Shown piece by piece: positions 43,925 to 55,289 of a stretch of DNA of 64,000 nucleotides. The notes beneath the pieces were generated by a model, which worked only from the letters and a program-made list of their open reading frames with translations, was not told the origin of the DNA and did no database searches. The position numbers were made by a program, and so were the translations under genes. This DNA comes from Bretschneidera sinensis (taxonomy: Eukaryota > Streptophyta > Magnoliopsida > Brassicales > Akaniaceae). The stretch is from assembly GCA_023935145.1 (NCBI GenBank), contig CM043700.1, positions 69,637,620-69,701,619 on the forward strand, read 5' to 3'. Positions within the stretch are counted from its first letter, which is position 1; each line of letters opens with the position of its first letter.

Positions 43925-44829
43925 TTGACCCTACTACCCAATCTAGGATTAATGGTCCAATTGACAATTAGGTTCAGTACCCTAGAGTCCAGAGGCAGGT
44001 CAAATTAAGTGTTATAAGTTTGGATACAAAAATTGCAACTTGGGTCCCCTTTGACCACCCTACAAGCTTTCTCATAGTCAAAATCAAGTGGCCACCCATC
44101 TCTTACCCATTTAATCCCTTCAATGGGCAATTTGAGTATCTTGAGCTAAAGACTAACTGATACTATAAACTCTTTACCCATAACCACTATAGTAAAGCGA
44201 GGGGAATCAGGTGTGGGTTGTTTCAGATTGGCGTTGAACTGATGAATCAATCTAGGGCAATATTTTTCATGTATTTTGACTAAGGAGGTCCAGCCTAGTC
44301 TATCAAACAATGGTTGGATGTCGAAATTCTCATATCTAATAGATCCAAAATCTACTAGTCTACCAAGCATAATTTCTTTAAGACATATACAAGTGTCGTA
44401 TCTTTCCTTAGATTCGGTATCTCTGAAATTGGAAGCATCCAAATCATCACAATCTTTCATGCTCGTGTTCATTCCTTAGCCTTTCCTTTGTCTTGGTGAG
44501 AGGTTTTTCGTTTCCTTGTGGTAGGATTATCTCTTCCAGGGTACGATTTATTTAAGCACTTTCCTCATTGAGACATCATGAAGAGTTTTGAGATTGGTTC
44601 ACGAAATGGAGAGAAGGGGTTTCTCAAAGAGAATGGGGAGAGTAAGAAAATGATGAAAGATTATGGAATGAAAAGAGTAAATCATTTAGTGTGTGTGTTT
44701 AAGTGGAAGTTTAAGTCTGGATTTGTAGACAAATGGACGAAATATGATAAAGGGAGGTGGAAACGGCCAAAGTATCTGTTCTAATATTGTGAAATGACGT
44801 TTTAATATCTGAGGAGGTATATATAATAT

Positions 44830-45419
44830 TGTGTGTTTAGTCGACTGGGTCCTGTGTCAGTCGACTAGACGATTTTAAAATTGAATGTTAAAGTATCAGG
44901 TATTTGGGTTCAGTCAACTAGGTCATTTGATTCAGTCGACCTAATGAAAGGCAGTAAGTTAGGGTCTAATTTTACCATGTGTTTAGTCTACTGTATGAGT
45001 TCATTCAGTCAACTATATGAGTTCATTCAATCAACTGGATAAACATTTAAGTCAAGTTAATGATAGGCTGAAAGTCAGGGGTTGTTCAGGGGACTTAATT
45101 CATGCAGTCGACTTAACATATGATACAGTCAACTGAGCCAAGAGAAAAGTTTGAACTCCAGTTTCGAAAAATTGCAAGCTTAAGTTTCTCTAAGCCATTT
45201 TTGAGTGTGGGAAACATCAAATGAGAATTAATGCTCATTCACTCAATGGAATTTTTGAAAATGGTGAATGAAAATGCAATTAAACGTATAAAGATTCATA
45301 ATTTATCATGCCCATTAACATCGAATTCTACAAAAAGTATCTTCATTCAAAGGTTTAGTAAGGATATCAGCAATTTGATCTTCTTTATGTATGAATTCAA
45401 GTGTGATATCACTTTTTAA
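44830..45419 (-). promoter_or_regulatory. pol-ORF3 spacer of Sirevirus B with palindrome array
   Basis: About nine copies of CAGTCGACT(G/A)-type words occur at 44836-45135 (for example TTTAGTCGACTGGGT, TGTCAGTCGACTAGA), with decayed forms AGTCAACT and AGTCTACT. The same position in Sirevirus A (20470-20765) carries the same motif. No gene is supported; the ORF on the plus strand at 44578-44784 is a shadow of ORF3. Confidence 0.6.
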
Positions 45420-46640
45420 AGCATGATCTCTTATAAAGTGATGTCTAATCTCAATGTGTTTGATTCTAGAATGCTAAATTGGATTTTTAGTTAGATTGAT
45501 AGTACTAGTGTTATCACAGAAAAATAGAATATTTTCAAAACACATGCCAAAATTTTCTAGTTTTTGTTTTATCCATAAAACTTGTGCATAACAACTACCG
45601 ACTGCCACATATTCTGCTTCGACAATTGATAATGCAATTAAATTTTGTTTCTTTGAAAACCAAGAAGTTAACATAGCACCAAAAAATTGGCATGTTCCAC
45701 TAGTACTTTTTCTATCGATCCTACAATGAGCAAAATCAGCATATGAGTACCCAACTAGCTCAAAATGTGACTTTCTTGAATACTATAATCCTAGATTTTG
45801 AGTACCATACAAATACTTTAAAAAAAAATTTAATAACAACAATATAAAATTCCTTAGAATTAGCTTGGAATCTTGTACACATGCATACACTAAACATTAT
45901 ATCAGGTCTATTAGTAGTTAAATAAAGTAAAACATCTATCATGCTTCTATACTTCTTAGTATCTAAACATTTACCTCATTCATCTAAATCAAGCTTTGTT
46001 GAGTTGCTCATAGGAGTCTCAATTGGTTTTGAATTCTCTATCCCAAACCTCTTTAGCAACTCTTTTGTGTACTTGGATTGGTTAATGAACATCTCTCCTT
46101 TTGTTTGTTTGATTTGAAGTTCAAGGAAATAGTTGAGCTCTCCCATCATGCTCATCTCAAACTCACCTTGCATACATTTAGCAAAGTCTTGACACATGGA
46201 TTCATTATAAGCATCTAGTATAATATCATCAACATATATTTGGACTAAGAGAGTGTCATGCTTATGAGTTTTTGTAAAAAAAAGGTTGTGTCTATTTTTC
46301 CTCTTGTAAGACCATTATCAAACAAAAAATTACTTAACCTCTCATACCATACTCTAAGAGCTTGCTTCAACCCATAAAGAGATTTAGAAAGCCTATATAT
46401 ATGGTTTGGAAGGTTATGGTCTTCAAAACCTAGAGATTGTTCAACATAGACCTTTTTTTTTTAATAAAATCATTCAAAATGAACTTTTAACATCCATTTG
46501 AAATTTTTAAGGCATGCAAATGCAAATAACATATGAATAGCTTCTATTTTAGAAACGGGAGTATAGGTTTCATCAAAATCGATTCTTTCTTCTTGATTAT
46601 AACCTTTAGCTATAATTCTAGCCTTATTTATAGTTACTAT
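45420..46640 (-). pseudogene. reverse transcriptase (C-terminal two thirds) and RNase H of Sirevirus B
   Basis: It starts at the insertion TSD with INKARIIAKGYNQEERIDFDETYTPV, then the KALYGLKQ-type region near 46380-46330, QIYVDDIILDA (near 46240-46210) with both catalytic Asp retained, FEMSMMGELNYFLELQIKQ and QSKYTKELLKRFG. RNase H shows LTSWFSKKQNLIALS, VEAEYVAVGS and CDNTSTINLTKNPI. Frameshifts lie near 46470 and 46260 and a short A-run slip near 45820. Confidence 0.82.
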
Positions 46641-46641
46641 T

Positions 46642-48076
46642 TGATGAGAATGCAAAATGTCATATTTTTCTCCCTTAATGTTTAGTTTTTTTATACTCAT
46701 TTGGTGCCTAAATGTACTCAGTATTCTGATATTTTGATTTAGGACGCAAATGGAGGCGTTAAGTGCAAAACGAAACTAATTGGGCGATTTTGGACAACTT
46801 TGACATTGCTTCGTAATCTAGGCATAACTCTCTCGTCTGAACTTCGATTGAGATGATTCAAGACGATACGGAATGCCAAGAAAAATCTCTACAACTTTCA
46901 TGTTTTGAGTTTTGAGAGATACTGGCTACATCAAGGTCAAAACCAGGCTTGGAGTTGCTGCACTTGCACTGTTGCAGTTTTGGAAAGTCCTTTAGCCTGC
47001 AATTCAAATACGCTAATTTGATGCGGTTTATTTCGGAAGTTTTCAGATATGGTGCATAAAAATTCATGCTGAAAACACTAGTTTCCTAGTTATATTAGGA
47101 CTTTATTTTATTTATATTTTCCTAAAATTAGTCAAATTTGGACATTGTTATTTTAGGATAATATTTAGAATATTTTTAGGAGACCTTGTAGGGTTTCCAA
47201 TACTGAAAATAATGTGTATAAGAGGGGATAAATCATCAGACTTCAGGGAGGCCTTTCTCTTCCCTCTTTTCTAACTTCTCCTTCGAATTTTCATCATGGC
47301 CTTGCATGGCTAAAATTTTATAATTGGTCGAAGGAAACAGAAGCCTCGGAATCAATAAAATTGTGAGATCTAATCTGTTTTTATTGTTCGATTTATGCTT
47401 TGAGTATCAGATGTTTTTCTGTCACTATTTTCATGATTATCTCGTTTAATTACTAGGAGTCCTACTAGTTTATTATTCGTTGCAATCTACTGCTAGGTTA
47501 AATATCAAATCCGTAACTATTTGATCCCTCTAATTTGTGAAGCAACTAAGATTTAATGATTTGCTGCGTCAGAAATTATTAGATCTTGGGAAGAACGCTC
47601 GACTAAATTAAATGCAACCGCTTGTGCTTGTGTTGTTTAGCTTCATCGATCTCTCTAATTCTTAAGGCTACTACTAGATTAAACTTTTAGCGCTTGTCTT
47701 GGGTTGTTTAGTAGTTAGGGTTAATTAGTCACCTGTTTTCTAATTAACTACGACTAAGGAGAGATAAGAAAATAGTTCTAACGGTGAATATTCAAAGTGT
47801 GAATTGATATATATTTGTATCGATGATCAGTTGTAAAATTTTGATGGTAGATGTTGACTTAGACCAAGGTTTGTTCTTTTGATTGATTTCGATATTTCAA
47901 TTTGAATTGTTCATTAGTTGTTTTTCTTAAAATTGTTTTCGTTATACTCAAATCCCCCCCCATCCTTGTTCACGTAGAATAAAACTAGGCTAGATATTCT
48001 CCGTGGGAACGATCCTTACTCACAATACATGTATTTTTAGGAGTATAGGTTTTATTTTTGGTTGCCTGCGACAGCA
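46642..48076 (+). repeat. 5' LTR of Athila-like family B
   Basis: 1435 bp, starts TGATGAGAATGCAAAA and ends CTGCGACAGCA. It has a single copy of a segment (about 46820-46980) that is duplicated in the 3' LTR. A promoter-like ATAATGTGTATAAGAGGGG lies at about 47208-47226. Confidence 0.88.
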
Positions 48077-48086
48077 CATCGAATTT

Positions 48087-48104
48087 TGGCGCTATTGCCA
48101 GGGA
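48087..48104 (+). other. primer-binding site of Athila-like family B
   Basis: TGGCGCTATTGCCAGGGA, ten bases after the LTR, is close to the Athila/Tat site TGGCGCCGTTGCCGGGG (tRNA-Asp). Confidence 0.7.
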
Positions 48105-48109
48105 GTGAT

Positions 48110-48618
48110 TCTAGTTGATTTTTTTTTTTGCTTCTTGTGATCCTTATTTTGTTCTTAAAATTTAAGAAGAAAAAAAACAAAAAAAAAAAAAAATCAGAAC
48201 TTAATAGCCCCTTCACTTCTGCTACGCTGAAATCACATATAATCTGACCTTTGTCTACTAAAACTGTCATAAATTTCTCTAGAAAAATCATATTTATGAG
48301 TCGTAAAATTCTCCGGAAAATAGACATTCAGATCTTTCCAATCATATATGTTTCATCTCCTGGTTCTTCCTGAATCAATACAGTTTAATCCGTAAAGATG
48401 ATTGATCTGTACGGGCAATTCTGGCAATTTAGTGAAACTCTTTTTCATCATTTGCTAGTGACAAAATGACTTAGCAAAATCACCGTGATTGTTTGTGCTT
48501 TAGCACAGAATTTTTATTTATTTTCATTACTCTAGATTTTTCTTGATTTGTTTTTCATGGTTTATTAGAGTTTCCTTGATTGTTTATGACTGTAACTTGA
48601 TCTTCTAATCAAGGTGAT
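48110..48618 (+). other. 5' untranslated region of Athila-like family B containing an inverted family A LTR segment
   Basis: After a T- and A-rich stretch, 48227-48458 matches in reverse orientation the family A LTR segments 12990-13235 and 18075-18315. Shared words include CTCCTGGTTCTTC, GACCTTTGTCTACTAAAACT and GTACGGGCAATTCT. No ORF of note. Confidence 0.75.
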
Positions 48619-50040
48619 TTGCAATACGATTCAGAAATAGAGAGAACTTTGCGTAGGTTAAGGAGGGAAGCTCGGAGAAATTTTAAAGAGAATGATCCAG
48701 CTCTTGATCCTCTATTTGCTAGTGATTTTGATTTAGAAGAGGAGGAAGTCATGGCTAGAAATCGAACTTTGAAAGAGCTTGCTACCCTTGATTTAAATCA
48801 ACAACCCTTATGCATAACGTTCCCTACTTTAGATACTACCACTACTTTTGAATTAAAATCTGGACTAATACATCTTTTGCCCACTTTTCATGGCCTTACA
48901 GGTGAAGATTCTCACAAGAATCTAAAGGAGATTCATGTGGTATGCACGAGTATGAAACCCACGGGGGTGACTGAAGAGCAAATTAAATTAAGAGCCTTTT
49001 CGTTTTCTTTGAAGGATTCGGCTAAGGATTGGCTCTATTATCTAACCTTCGGGAGTATTACCACATGGAACGAGATGAAGAGGTTGTTTTTGGAGAAATA
49101 TTTCCTAGCTTCAAGGGCGGCCAACATTCAAAAAGAAATTTATGATGTAAGGCAGCACAACGGAGAGTCCCTACACGAATAAGTGGGAGCGTTTCAAGAA
49201 ATTATGTGCAAGCTACCCCCATCATTAAATTAGTGAACAACTACTTATTCAGTACTTCTATAAGGGCCTTCTTCCCACTAATAGGAGCATGATTGATGTC
49301 GCAAGTGGAGGAGCTTTGGTAGATAAAACTCCCGAGGCCGCGAGGAACTTGATTATAAATATGGTGGCCAATTCTCAACAATTTGGCACTAAGCTTGACC
49401 CTCCATCAAAGCATGTTAATGAGGTAAATATTTCCTCCCTTGAACAAAAACTTGCGAGTCTAACTTCTCTTGTTTGTCAAATGGTTGTACGTAATATGCA
49501 AACGGTGAAGGCTTGTGGGATTTGTTCTGTAGTAAGGCATCCAACCGATATGTGCCTAACTCTTCAAGAGGAGCCCATTAAGCAAGTGAATGCAGCAAGT
49601 GGTTTTCCTGGACAACCGCAAAGGAAGTATGATCCCTATTCGAGCACGTATAACCTGGGATGGAGGGATCACCCCAATCTTAGCTATGGGAATCCACAAG
49701 TAAATCAGCCCGCAACTCAAAACCGCCAAGTTGCCAACAATATAAGCAGCTATACCCCCCTAGACAACAACCAAGCTAAACTTCGAATTTTGGTATGTCT
49801 TTAGAAGATATTGTTAAGTCTCTTGCCACTAATACTTTGCAATTTCAAAAGGAGACGAAACAATTTCAATAAGAAGCGAAGGCCAGTATTCAAATTTTGG
49901 ACAATTAGATGAGCCAGATGGCAACCGCAATTAATTGGCTAGAGGTACAAAGTTTGGGAAAATTACCCTCTCAAACGGTAGTAAATCCAGGAGAAAATGC
50001 AAGTGTGATCATTTTGAGAAGTGGTAAAGAGGTTGAGATT
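48619..50040 (+). pseudogene. gag of Athila-like family B
   Basis: Frame 48619-49182 gives the Athila gag N terminus (RTLRRLRREARRNF, FELKSGLIHLLPTFHGL, LRAFSFSLKDSAKDWLYYL). TAA at 49180 and a frameshift follow. Frame 49289-49804 continues with GGALVDKTPEAARNLI and a damaged zinc region (CGICSVVRHPTDMC: C-x2-C-x4-H-x4-C spacing kept), then YNLGWRDHPNLSY. Remnants of the coiled coil and LRSGKEVE run to the Tork copy 2 insertion (TSD AGATT, 50036-50040). Confidence 0.8.
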
Positions 50041-50880
50041 TGTTGGAATTTGTCTAAAAACTAAAGGGTGTAAAAATTCAGCTTCAGCCCCAAGTGTGCG
50101 CCGCACCCTAGGAAGTCTGCGCCTCACCTTCTAGCAAGTAGAAGGGTTCACGCACAGGTGTGCGCCGTACCTCAGGAAGGGTACGCCACGGCACCCAGAA
50201 GGTGGAGTTTGTATGCTCTGGCTTGAGCCGCGGCCTGCCCTGTTCTGGGCCGCCGCACCAGGCACACCTGATGCTTCATTTTGGGCACTTTAGATTTATG
50301 CGTGAGGGTTGATCAAAACGCACAGGATCACTTAGACTTGTTGAAGGGCTATGATTGATTGGTCCTCAAGATCTAAGGGTTGAGATTGACTTTAAGATAG
50401 GTTCAAGAAGTGGTGCACTATATAAAGGGTCACCTAGCTTCAATCTCAACATGACATGACATAACTTGTGAAAGTGAGATCAAGTATAAGAGTGCAAAGA
50501 CACAAAACACGAGAGAGACTCATTAAAGAGGCTGGTTATTTATAGAGAAGAGTATAGATTGGGGATTCAAAAGCCTTGTAAGTTGAATTTTTTTGGGGAA
50601 AATTCTAGGGAAACTCAAGTCCTTATCACTTTCTTTTTCTCTTCTTTCGTTCTTCAAGAACAAGAGGATTCTTGAAGAGGTGTTGCTGTGAATTGTAAGA
50701 ACTCATGATTTAGTGTAGAGGGCTCGGAGGAGCTCACGATGACGTAGGCACATTGCCGAACCTCGATAATATTTGCGTGTGTTCTTTCTTTGATTAGTCT
50801 GTTTCGGTTCATTACAAGTCATTCTAGACTTTGGTTATTCAGAAGATCATCACCTAGGCATCTTGAGGTGATTTCCAACA
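50041..50880 (+). repeat. 5' LTR of Tork copy 2
   Basis: 840 bp, TGTTGGAATTT to GATTTCCAACA. GC-rich repeat block GTGTGCGCCGCACC / GTGTGCGCCGTACC at 50095-50260; TATA box TATATAAA at 50419. Confidence 0.9.
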
Positions 50881-50882
50881 AG

Positions 50883-50894
50883 TGGTATCAGAGC
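50883..50894 (+). other. primer-binding site of Tork copy 2
   Basis: TGGTATCAGAGC, two bases after the LTR, matches the initiator tRNA-Met complement. A second PBS-like word GGGTATCGGAGC lies at about 50914. Confidence 0.8.
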
Positions 50895-51113
50895 CAAGAG
50901 AGCCAAGATTGATGGGTATCGGAGCAAGACTCTAAGAATCAAATATCAACTTCTTGGGTGACTCAAGAACGAAGTTGAGATCAAGATTTGATCATGTTCT
51001 TGAGGGTGATTCAAGAACGGTATTGAGATCAATCTTCGATTGTGTTCTTGAGATTTAGAGAAAGTTGAAAAGCAATTGTGGGTGCTGCATAAATTTTGGA
51101 TTTTCTCCGCAAG

Positions 51114-51947
51114 ATGGGTTCGAACTTCATTGTTGAGAAGTTTGATGGAAAGGGAGACTTTGCCCTTTGGAAGCAGAAGATCAAGGTTGTTCTTATGCAA
51201 CAGAAGGTGGACTTGGCTATTGGAAAAGATGACATTTTTCCAGCAAGTATAACGAAGGTCCAGCGGATTGAGATGAAGAAGATGGCGTATAGTACCATCT
51301 TTCTGCACATCTTGGATAGTGTCACAAGGGAGTGCGGAGACTCGGAAGATCCAGCTGTCATTTGGAAGAAACTAGATGAGTTATTTCTTACCAAGACTCT
51401 CCCTAATAAGATTTATCTTCTTAAAAAAATCTTTGTTTTTAAAATGGATCCTAATAAAGAATTACAAGATAATCTTGATGTGTTTAATAAACTAGTTCAA
51501 GATTTGGCTAGTTGTAGTATAACATTCCAGGATGAACAATTGGTTGTTATCTTATTGAATTCTCTTCCTGATTATTTTGAAAGTTTGGTTAATGCTATTG
51601 AATATGGAAGAGATACACTAACCAAGGAAATTGTGATCAATGCTATAAGGGCTCATGATTTCAAAGCCAAGATAAGGGAAGCATCAAGTGGAGAAGGGTT
51701 GTTCGTTAGAGGAAGGTCAGCAAATCGGAGTGGCAGTAGCATCCATGGTAACTACCGGGAGAAATCAAAGGGTAGAGGGCAAAGCCATGGGAGATTGCAT
51801 TCCAAACCAAGATTTGGAGGGAAGCGATGCTACTACTGTAATAAGGAGGGTCATTTCAAGAAAAATTGCAAGAAGAAGTTGTGGGATGAGAGAGGAAGAA
51901 GCCATACCAACAATGGAGAGGCTTCAGTTGGCAAAGGAGAACAGTAA
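51114..51947 (+). CDS. gag of Tork copy 2 (open)
   Basis: An uninterrupted frame from the MGSNFIVEKFDGK start used by copy 1 to TAA at 51945-51947. It holds the copia gag core: FALWKQKIKVVL, WKKLDELFL, LKKIFVFKM, an L-N-S-L-P-D-Y-F block, and an Arg/Ser/Gly-rich hinge. It ends with an intact zinc knuckle CYYCNKEGHFKKNC (near 51829-51870). In functional copies gag reads through into protease; here TAA (probably from CAA) separates them. It is the best-preserved gag in the window. Confidence 0.82.
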   Translation: MGSNFIVEKFDGKGDFALWKQKIKVVLMQQKVDLAIGKDDIFPASITKVQRIEMKKMAYSTIFLHILDSVTRECGDSEDPAVIWKKLDELFLTKTLPNKIYLLKKIFVFKMDPNKELQDNLDVFNKLVQDLASCSITFQDEQLVVILLNSLPDYFESLVNAIEYGRDTLTKEIVINAIRAHDFKAKIREASSGEGLFVRGRSANRSGSSIHGNYREKSKGRGQSHGRLHSKPRFGGKRCYYCNKEGHFKKNCKKKLWDERGRSHTNNGEASVGKGEQ

Positions 51948-53039
51948 GATGATGTTCTTATTGTGTGCTCAAATGTGAGCAGGAGGCAAGGCAGCGAGAA
52001 ATGGATCCTGGATTCCGAGTGCACTTATCACATGTGCCCTCACAATGATTGGTTCAAGAATTTCAAGGAAATCAATTATGGAAGGGTTTTCTTGGGGAAT
52101 GATACTTCTTGCCAAGTGAGGGGATAGGAGACATCCAGTTGAGGATGTTTGATGGAGTCACAAGGCTACTGCGGAATGTGAGGTATCTTTCGGATTTGAG
52201 AAGAAACTTGATCTCATTGGGGCAGCTAGATTCCATGGGGTACACATACAAAGCAGAGGGAGGAAAGATCAAGGTAACCAAGGGATCTTTGATAGTGATC
52301 AAAGCAGCAATAAAGGATGGTCTTTATGAGATGATTGGAGAGACAGAAATCAAGGATCAAGCAGCAAGCTTGATGGCTGAGAAGGATAAGGCAGTACTTT
52401 GGCACAATTGCTTAGGATATATGAGCAAAAAGATGCTGCAAGTTCTCAACAAGAATGGTCTACTTGATGGCGACAAGATAAAGAAACTTGATTTATGCGA
52501 GAGTTGCGTTCTTAGGAAGCAACATCAGCTTCAACACTGGAGTGCACAAGTCTAAGGGGATTCTTGACTACATTAATGCAGATCTTTAGGGACCAACAAG
52601 ACACCAACACAGGGAGGTAATCATTACATTCTGTCTTTAATTGATGATTATTCAAGAAAGGTTTGGGTTTATTTGCTTAAAAATAAATCAGATTCTTTGA
52701 ATAAATTTGTTGTGTGGAAAAAGTTGCTGGGGACTCAAACGGGCAGGGTAGTTAAGGTGTTAAGAACCGATAATGGCTTAGAATTTTTTAATAAGGACTT
52801 TGATAAATTCTGTGAGTTAAATAGGATTCTAAGACATAGAACGGTTGTAAAAACCCCTCAGCAAAATGAAATTGCTGAGAGGATGAATAGGACCCTTATG
52901 GAAAATGTTAGGTGCATGTTAATTTGATCCGGTTTACCAAAATATTTTTGGGGAGAAGCTGTGTCTACTGCTGCATATTTGGTTAATAGATCACCCTCTT
53001 GGGCTTTAGACCTTAAGACTCCCAAGGAGATGAGGAGTG
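51948..53039 (+). pseudogene. protease and integrase of Tork copy 2 (truncated)
   Basis: The protease site is DSECTYHMCPH (near 52011): the catalytic Gly is Glu. A frameshift near 52120 leads into frame 52109-52555 (pre-integrase zinc region, LWHNCLGYMSKK with the second His changed to Tyr). The integrase core has ADL (first Asp), LRTDNG (second Asp) and NEIAERMNR (Glu), so the triad survives, but stops lie at 52588 and 52927. The text breaks at about 53040, where the integrase C-terminus and the start of RT are deleted. Confidence 0.78.
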
Positions 53040-54400
53040 GGATAAGAAGGCATAGATTTCACTGAAATATTCTCACCGATTGTGAAATACAAGACGATAA
53101 GGATAGTGTTAGTAATGGTGATCCAATTCAATTGGGAAATCGAGCAAATGGATGTGAAGATAGCGTTCTTACTTGGAAAGCTTGATGAGACCATCTACAT
53201 GAAGCAACCCGAAGGCTCTAAGGAAGGAAGGCAGGGAGATTTCGTGTGCCAATTGAAGAAATCTCTCTATGGCCTGAAGTAATCACCTCAACAATGGAAT
53301 AAAATGTTTGATTCCTTTGTAACTAGCTTGGGTTTCATGAGGAGCTACTATGATTCGTGCTTGTACTACAAGGGACACAAGGTGGAGCAAGTGGTGATCA
53401 TCCTCATCTATGTTGATGATATGTTGCTAGTTAGGAGCAACATGGAGAGGATAGGAAAATTGAAGTCTCAACTCAGTTAAGAGTTTAAGATGAAGGATCT
53501 TGGCCATGCACAGAAGATCATTGGGATGTGTATAATCCGGGAAAGGGAGAGAAACAGATTAAAGAATTCTCAGAATTCCTACATAGAAAAAATGATATCT
53601 AAGTTTTCTATGGAAGATAGCAAACCAACGAAGGTTCCCCTTGCTGGTTATTTCAAGTTCTCCAGCGATCAATGTCCGAGATCGGATGAGGAGAAAAAGT
53701 AAATGGAAAAGGTCCCCTACTCTAGTGCGGTTGGATCAGTCATGTTCATGATGGTAAGCTCTAGACCTGACATTGCTCATGCAATGAGCGTTCTTAGCAG
53801 GTTTATGAGTAATCCTGGAAAAAAGCATTGGCTTGGGATGAAGTGGTTACTGAGGTATTTGAAGGGAAGCCTAGATGTGGGGCTAGTTTATGAGAAGAGG
53901 AGTAAGTCCATCTGTCTTGAAGGTTATGCAGATTCGGACTATGGAGTAGACCGGGATAAAAGAAGATCGATTATCTCCTACTTCTTCAACTTAAACGGAT
54001 GTTGTATAAGTTGGAAGGCTCAGTTACAATCGGTGGAAGCACTCTCAACAACCGAGGCTGAGTACATAGCGGCAATGAAAGCCATTCAGGAGGCTATGTG
54101 GTGCAAAGGGTTGTTAGAAGAGTTGAAGGTACTAAAAGAGCAGGTGGTGGTGTATTCGGATAGCCAAAATGCATTGCACTTGTGTAAGAATCCGGTGTTC
54201 CATGAAAGGACAAAGTATATGGATGTTCGGTACCATTTTATTCAGGAAAATGTTACAGAATGATACATTCATGTGGACAAGGTGACCACGGAAGAAAATC
54301 CTGCAGATTTAGGTACTAAACTTCTACCTCTAAATAAGTTCAATTATTGCCTTGGACTTCTTAGGATTGGAGTCGGTTGATATGGTGACTCAAGTTGAGT
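53040..54400 (+). pseudogene. reverse transcriptase and RNase H of Tork copy 2
   Basis: RT resumes at GIDFTEIFSPIV, with QMDVKIAFLLG (first Asp), KKSLYGLK, LIYVDDMLLV (near 53404-53434) and a DEEKK segment. Stops at 53279, 53476 and 53700 break it. Frame 53703-54263 encodes SSAVGSVMFMMVSSRPDI, WLLRYLKGSLDVGLVY, GYADSDYGVD (RNase H), STTEAEYIAA and VYSDSQNALHL. The polyprotein ends near 54378. Confidence 0.8.
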
Positions 54401-54454
54401 TTGGATCCTGAGTTCTCTGCACTATGGGTTCGATTTTAGTTGCTTATAGAGATT

Positions 54455-55285
54455 TGTTGGGATTTGTCTAAGAACTAAAAATTCAGCTTCAGCCCCAAGT
54501 GTGCGCCGCACCCCAGGAAGTCTGCGCCTTACCTTCCAGCAAGGAGAAGGGTTCACGCATAGGTGTGCGACACACCTCAGGAAGGGTACGCCACGGGGCC
54601 CAGAAGGTGGAGGTTGTGTGCTCTGGCTTGAGCCACGGCCTGCCCTGTTCGGGGCGCAGCGCCAGGCACACTTGATGCTTCATTTTGGGCACTTTAGATT
54701 GATGAATGAGGGTTGATCAAAATGTACAGGATCACTTAGACTTGTTGAAGGGCTATGATTGATTGGTCCTCAAGATCTAAGGGTTGAGATTGACTTCAAG
54801 ATAGGTTTAAGAAGTGGTGCACTATATAAAGGGTCACCTAGCTTCAATCTCAACATGACATGACATAACTTGTGAAAGTGAGATCAAGTGTAAGAGTGCA
54901 AAGACACAAAATACAAGAGAGACTCATTAGAGAGGCTGGTTGTTTAGAGAGAAAAGTATAGATTGGGGATTCAAGGGCCTTGTAAGTGGAATTTTCTTGG
55001 GGAAAATTCCAGGGAAACTCAAGTCCTTATCACTTTCTTTTTCTCTTCTTTCGTTCTTCAAGAACAAGAGGATTCTTGAAGAGGTGTTGCTATAAATTTT
55101 AAGAACTCATTGATTTAGTGCAGAGGGCTCGGAGGAGCTCACGGGGATGTAGGCACATTGCCGAACCACGATAACATTTGCGTGTGTTCTTTCTTTGATT
55201 AGTCTGTTTCGGTTCATTACAAGTCATTCTATACTTGGGCTGTTCGGAAGATCATCACCTGGGCATCTTGAGGTGATTTCCAACA
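54455..55285 (+). repeat. 3' LTR of Tork copy 2
   Basis: 831 bp direct repeat of 50041-50880, ending GATTTCCAACA and followed by TSD AGATT. Confidence 0.9.
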
Positions 55286-55289
55286 AGAT

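Larger units (their letters stand above)
35106..44579 (-). pseudogene. ORF3 at the env position of Sirevirus B, split by the Tekay-like insertion
   Basis: The right part (44579-43930) begins at a minus-strand ATG, has a Lys/Arg-rich lead with stops and a frame shift near 44470, then ERYDTCICLKEIMLGRLVDF, IRYENFDIQPLFDRLGW and LIHQFNANL. The left part (35498-35106) continues in the same frame after the TSD with LDLLLIYYLKSRTPYNFYSL, CLPYGMIITLIL, an acidic Glu run and a Gly-rich end. The whole corresponds to ORF3 of Sirevirus A (LIHQFYANL). No membrane anchor or signal peptide is seen. It resembles the plant putative plant transposon protein domain; its function is unknown. Confidence 0.6.
50041..55285 (+). 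mobile_element. Tork-like Ty1/copia copy 2
   Basis: LTRs 50041-50880 and 54455-55285 with TSD AGATT (50036-50040, 55286-55290), inserted between gag and protease of Athila-like family B. It is the same family as copy 1 but of a distinct subgroup. It keeps a full gag and most RT-RNase H but lacks the integrase C-terminus and RT N-terminus. Confidence 0.88.

Noticed and set aside
44578..44784. Lys-rich plus-strand ORF
   Set aside because: It is the reverse complement of the Sirevirus B ORF3 beginning and spacer.
46858..47067. Minus-strand ORF in the family B LTR, repeated at 58424-58657
   Set aside because: The similarity simply reflects LTR duplication; there is no start context or known domain.
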